From Nostoc sp. MS1 (GTDB lineage: Bacteria; Cyanobacteriota; Cyanobacteriia; Cyanobacteriales; Nostocaceae), in NCBI RefSeq assembly GCF_019976755.1, contig NZ_AP023441.1, positions 7,077,038 to 7,141,037 on the forward strand: DNA of 64,000 nt. Direction: 5' to 3'. The position numbers and the translations under genes were made by a program. How positions within the stretch are numbered: position 1 is the stretch's first letter; every line of letters starts with the position of its first letter. The notes under the pieces are model-generated. The model worked only from the letters and a program-made list of their open reading frames with translations. It made no database searches and had not been told where the DNA came from. Positions 62,581-64,000 of the stretch are shown here, piece by piece.

Positions 62581-63834
62581 TCACTCCTCCCTCTGCACAG
62601 GTAAAGGCGCTGGCGTAACGGCTACCTGTGTTGTTTGCCCTTTGCGTTCTATTTGGACTTGTAAAGGTTTGCCGATTTGGCTATTTTCTACAAGTCTTTG
62701 TACTTCTTCGACTGTGGTGACAGATTGATTATTAATACTTTGAATCACATCTCCTGGTGTAATTCCGGCATTATCGGCGGGGGAGCCGCTAATGATTCTG
62801 ACTATTAAGACACCTTTATCTGCGGTAATGTTAATGCGATCGCCAAATCTTTCATTAAGTTTTTGTTTAATGGCTGGTGTCAGGTTTGCCATCTGCACAC
62901 CCAAATAAGGATGTTCTACTTTACCTTGAGTAATTAATTCTTGAGAAATCTTCTGTACGGTATTGATGGGAATGGCGAAACCCAAACCTTGAGCGCCTTG
63001 GATAATAGCTGTGTTCATCCCAATTACTTGACCACGCGCATTGAGCAAGGGACCGCCAGAGTTACCAGGGTTAATTGCTGCATCTGTTTGTAGATAGTCA
63101 ACACGCTTATCACTAGCACCAATATCACTACTAGAACGACCCGTGGCGCTGATAATTCCCGATGTTACCGTATTATTCAACCCCAGAGGATTACCGATCG
63201 CAATTACTGCTTCACCTGGTTGTAAAGCTTCAGAGTTACCTAGAGGTACAGTTTGTAAGTTATTCGCATCTATTTTAATTACAGCTACGTCTGTTACTGG
63301 GTCTTCACCCAATACTTTACCGTCAAAAGTTCTACCATCCTTGAGGGTAACTGTAACTAAATCAGCACCATCAACTACGTGAGCATTAGTTAAAATTTGT
63401 CCAGAGGAACTAATCACAAATCCTGAACCGCTACCTCTTTCTACTCGCTGTCTCTGCTGTGATGGCGTTCTATCTCCAAAAAAGCGGCGGAAGAAGGGAT
63501 CGCTAAATTCTTCTGGGACACGAGCTGTTACCGTCCTCGCAGAATCAATTCGCACTACTGCGCCTCCTACCTTCTGCACTACTGCTACGACAAAATTAGG
63601 GTCGTTGGTGGAGGAGAAAATCGCTGGAGGCGCGACGGCTGGAGTGTTGTCAGTAACTATTTGGGGTTGTGATTGATTTGTCTGCGACTGGGAACTTCTG
63701 GTAGGTAAAACAGAGCAACCGCCAATAGCTACCATTATCCCACCCAGTAGCATCAAGACTGCACCCCTGAATCCCACCTTATCAGGCAACCTCAAAGTAT
63801 GAATATTTTTTAGTTCACTATTATATGTCTTCAT
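62581..63834 (-). CDS. HtrA/Deg-type serine protease with PDZ domain
   Basis: The 417-residue protein has a lipobox-like N-terminus (IGGC, Cys40), a trypsin-like domain with catalytic triad His152 (TNAHVVDG), Asp182 (DPVTDVAVIKI) and Ser259 (GNSGGPLL), and one PDZ domain (about 315-405, GVLIVRIISGSPADNAGITPG). This is the HhoA/HhoB/HtrA layout of cyanobacteria. It should degrade or refold damaged envelope proteins under heat, light or oxidative stress. The possible lipidation would tether it to a membrane. I cannot separate HhoA, HhoB and HtrA by eye, so no symbol is given. Confidence 0.93.
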   Translation of the reverse strand: MKTYNSELKNIHTLRLPDKVGFRGAVLMLLGGIMVAIGGCSVLPTRSSQSQTNQSQPQIVTDNTPAVAPPAIFSSTNDPNFVVAVVQKVGGAVVRIDSARTVTARVPEEFSDPFFRRFFGDRTPSQQRQRVERGSGSGFVISSSGQILTNAHVVDGADLVTVTLKDGRTFDGKVLGEDPVTDVAVIKIDANNLQTVPLGNSEALQPGEAVIAIGNPLGLNNTVTSGIISATGRSSSDIGASDKRVDYLQTDAAINPGNSGGPLLNARGQVIGMNTAIIQGAQGLGFAIPINTVQKISQELITQGKVEHPYLGVQMANLTPAIKQKLNERFGDRINITADKGVLIVRIISGSPADNAGITPGDVIQSINNQSVTTVEEVQRLVENSQIGKPLQVQIERKGQTTQVAVTPAPLPVQREE

Positions 63835-64000
63835 GTGTCTTTACTTCTCCGTGTTGGTCTGTGAGTGCTAGGATCTTGCCTACCGGGTTTACCCCAACAT
63901 GATTACAACTCAAAAGCTGGTTCCAGGTCTAGAGCGTCTGAATGCTAAATTGGTGCTTGCTTATATCTTCTATTGTGACGATTAGCAGCAAAGGTGGTAA
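63835..64000. promoter_or_regulatory. Upstream region of the HtrA-type gene
   Basis: The last 166 bases of the window lie upstream of the protease start and presumably hold its promoter. No second gene start or recognisable operator could be assigned. Confidence 0.4.

Overview
The window looks like chromosome of a filamentous heterocyst-forming cyanobacterium of the Nostoc/Anabaena group. The signs are many HIP1 palindromes (GCGATCGC) inside and between genes, heptameric tandem repeats (GTCATTA, GTCAACT, TTTTGAA types) between genes, low-GC spacers, and family content typical of the group: a third aa3-type oxidase operon without CuA, serine/threonine kinases with WD40 or SH3 tails, pentapeptide-repeat proteins, PEP-CTERM and DUF1995 proteins. 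No rRNA, tRNA, transposase or CRISPR array was found. The species cannot be fixed from sequence alone.

Layout. 1-323: 5' part of a short-chain dehydrogenase running off the left edge. 897-5631: operon of two DUF2231 membrane proteins, oxidase subunits II, I and III, and a small membrane protein; subunit II has lost most CuA ligands, so the enzyme is probably a quinol oxidase. 5751-13611: metabolic and membrane genes (type II NADH dehydrogenase-like protein, VOC protein, AI-2E family transporter, DoxX, SMP-30 lactonase, GMC oxidoreductase, a glycine-zipper protein). 13618-17060: an ORF holding only the first two helices of a microbial rhodopsin, divergent from a ClC channel with two USP domains, the two separated by a long inverted repeat. 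17134-19204: RppA/RppB-like two-component pair. 19452-24396: small unknowns, an SH3-tailed kinase, a VanX-like lipoprotein, a response-regulator relic and a GNAT enzyme. 24505-28102: overlapping ATPase/TPR pair with eleven 40-residue repeats. 28543-41266: mixed metabolic and signalling genes (DUF442 phosphatase, gluconokinase, PLD-family lipoprotein, cysteine desulfurase, zinc-ribbon/kinase/WD40 protein, PPC protein, DUF7219, DUF1995, a TetR/Rieske divergent pair with a visible operator, a PEP-CTERM protein). 42322-47478: a calpain-like protease and a large zinc metalloprotease. 47925-53222: two paralogous pentapeptide-repeat proteins, one carrying a NACHT NTPase, then a 42-bp tandem repeat array and an RHH-like gene. 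53349-56042: BASS transporter, MarC, nitrilase-family hydrolase. 56103-61755: a P-type ATPase cluster. 61849-63834: peptide deformylase and an HtrA-type protease.

The best candidate for an under-described system is 56103-61755. Four proteins share a cysteine-poor HMA_2-like module with a YSVVHxIxGRxRFxxP core, present six times in the cluster. One of the four is a P-type ATPase whose usual CPC metal site reads LCTGIRVSIP, and a DUF5132 protein lies just downstream. The metal or other ligand, and the role of the non-ATPase copies, cannot be read from the sequence. Second-rank candidates are the ATPase/TPR pair, the NACHT-pentapeptide pair with its frameshifted tail and adjacent repeat array, and the rhodopsin-fragment/ClC intergenic inverted repeat.
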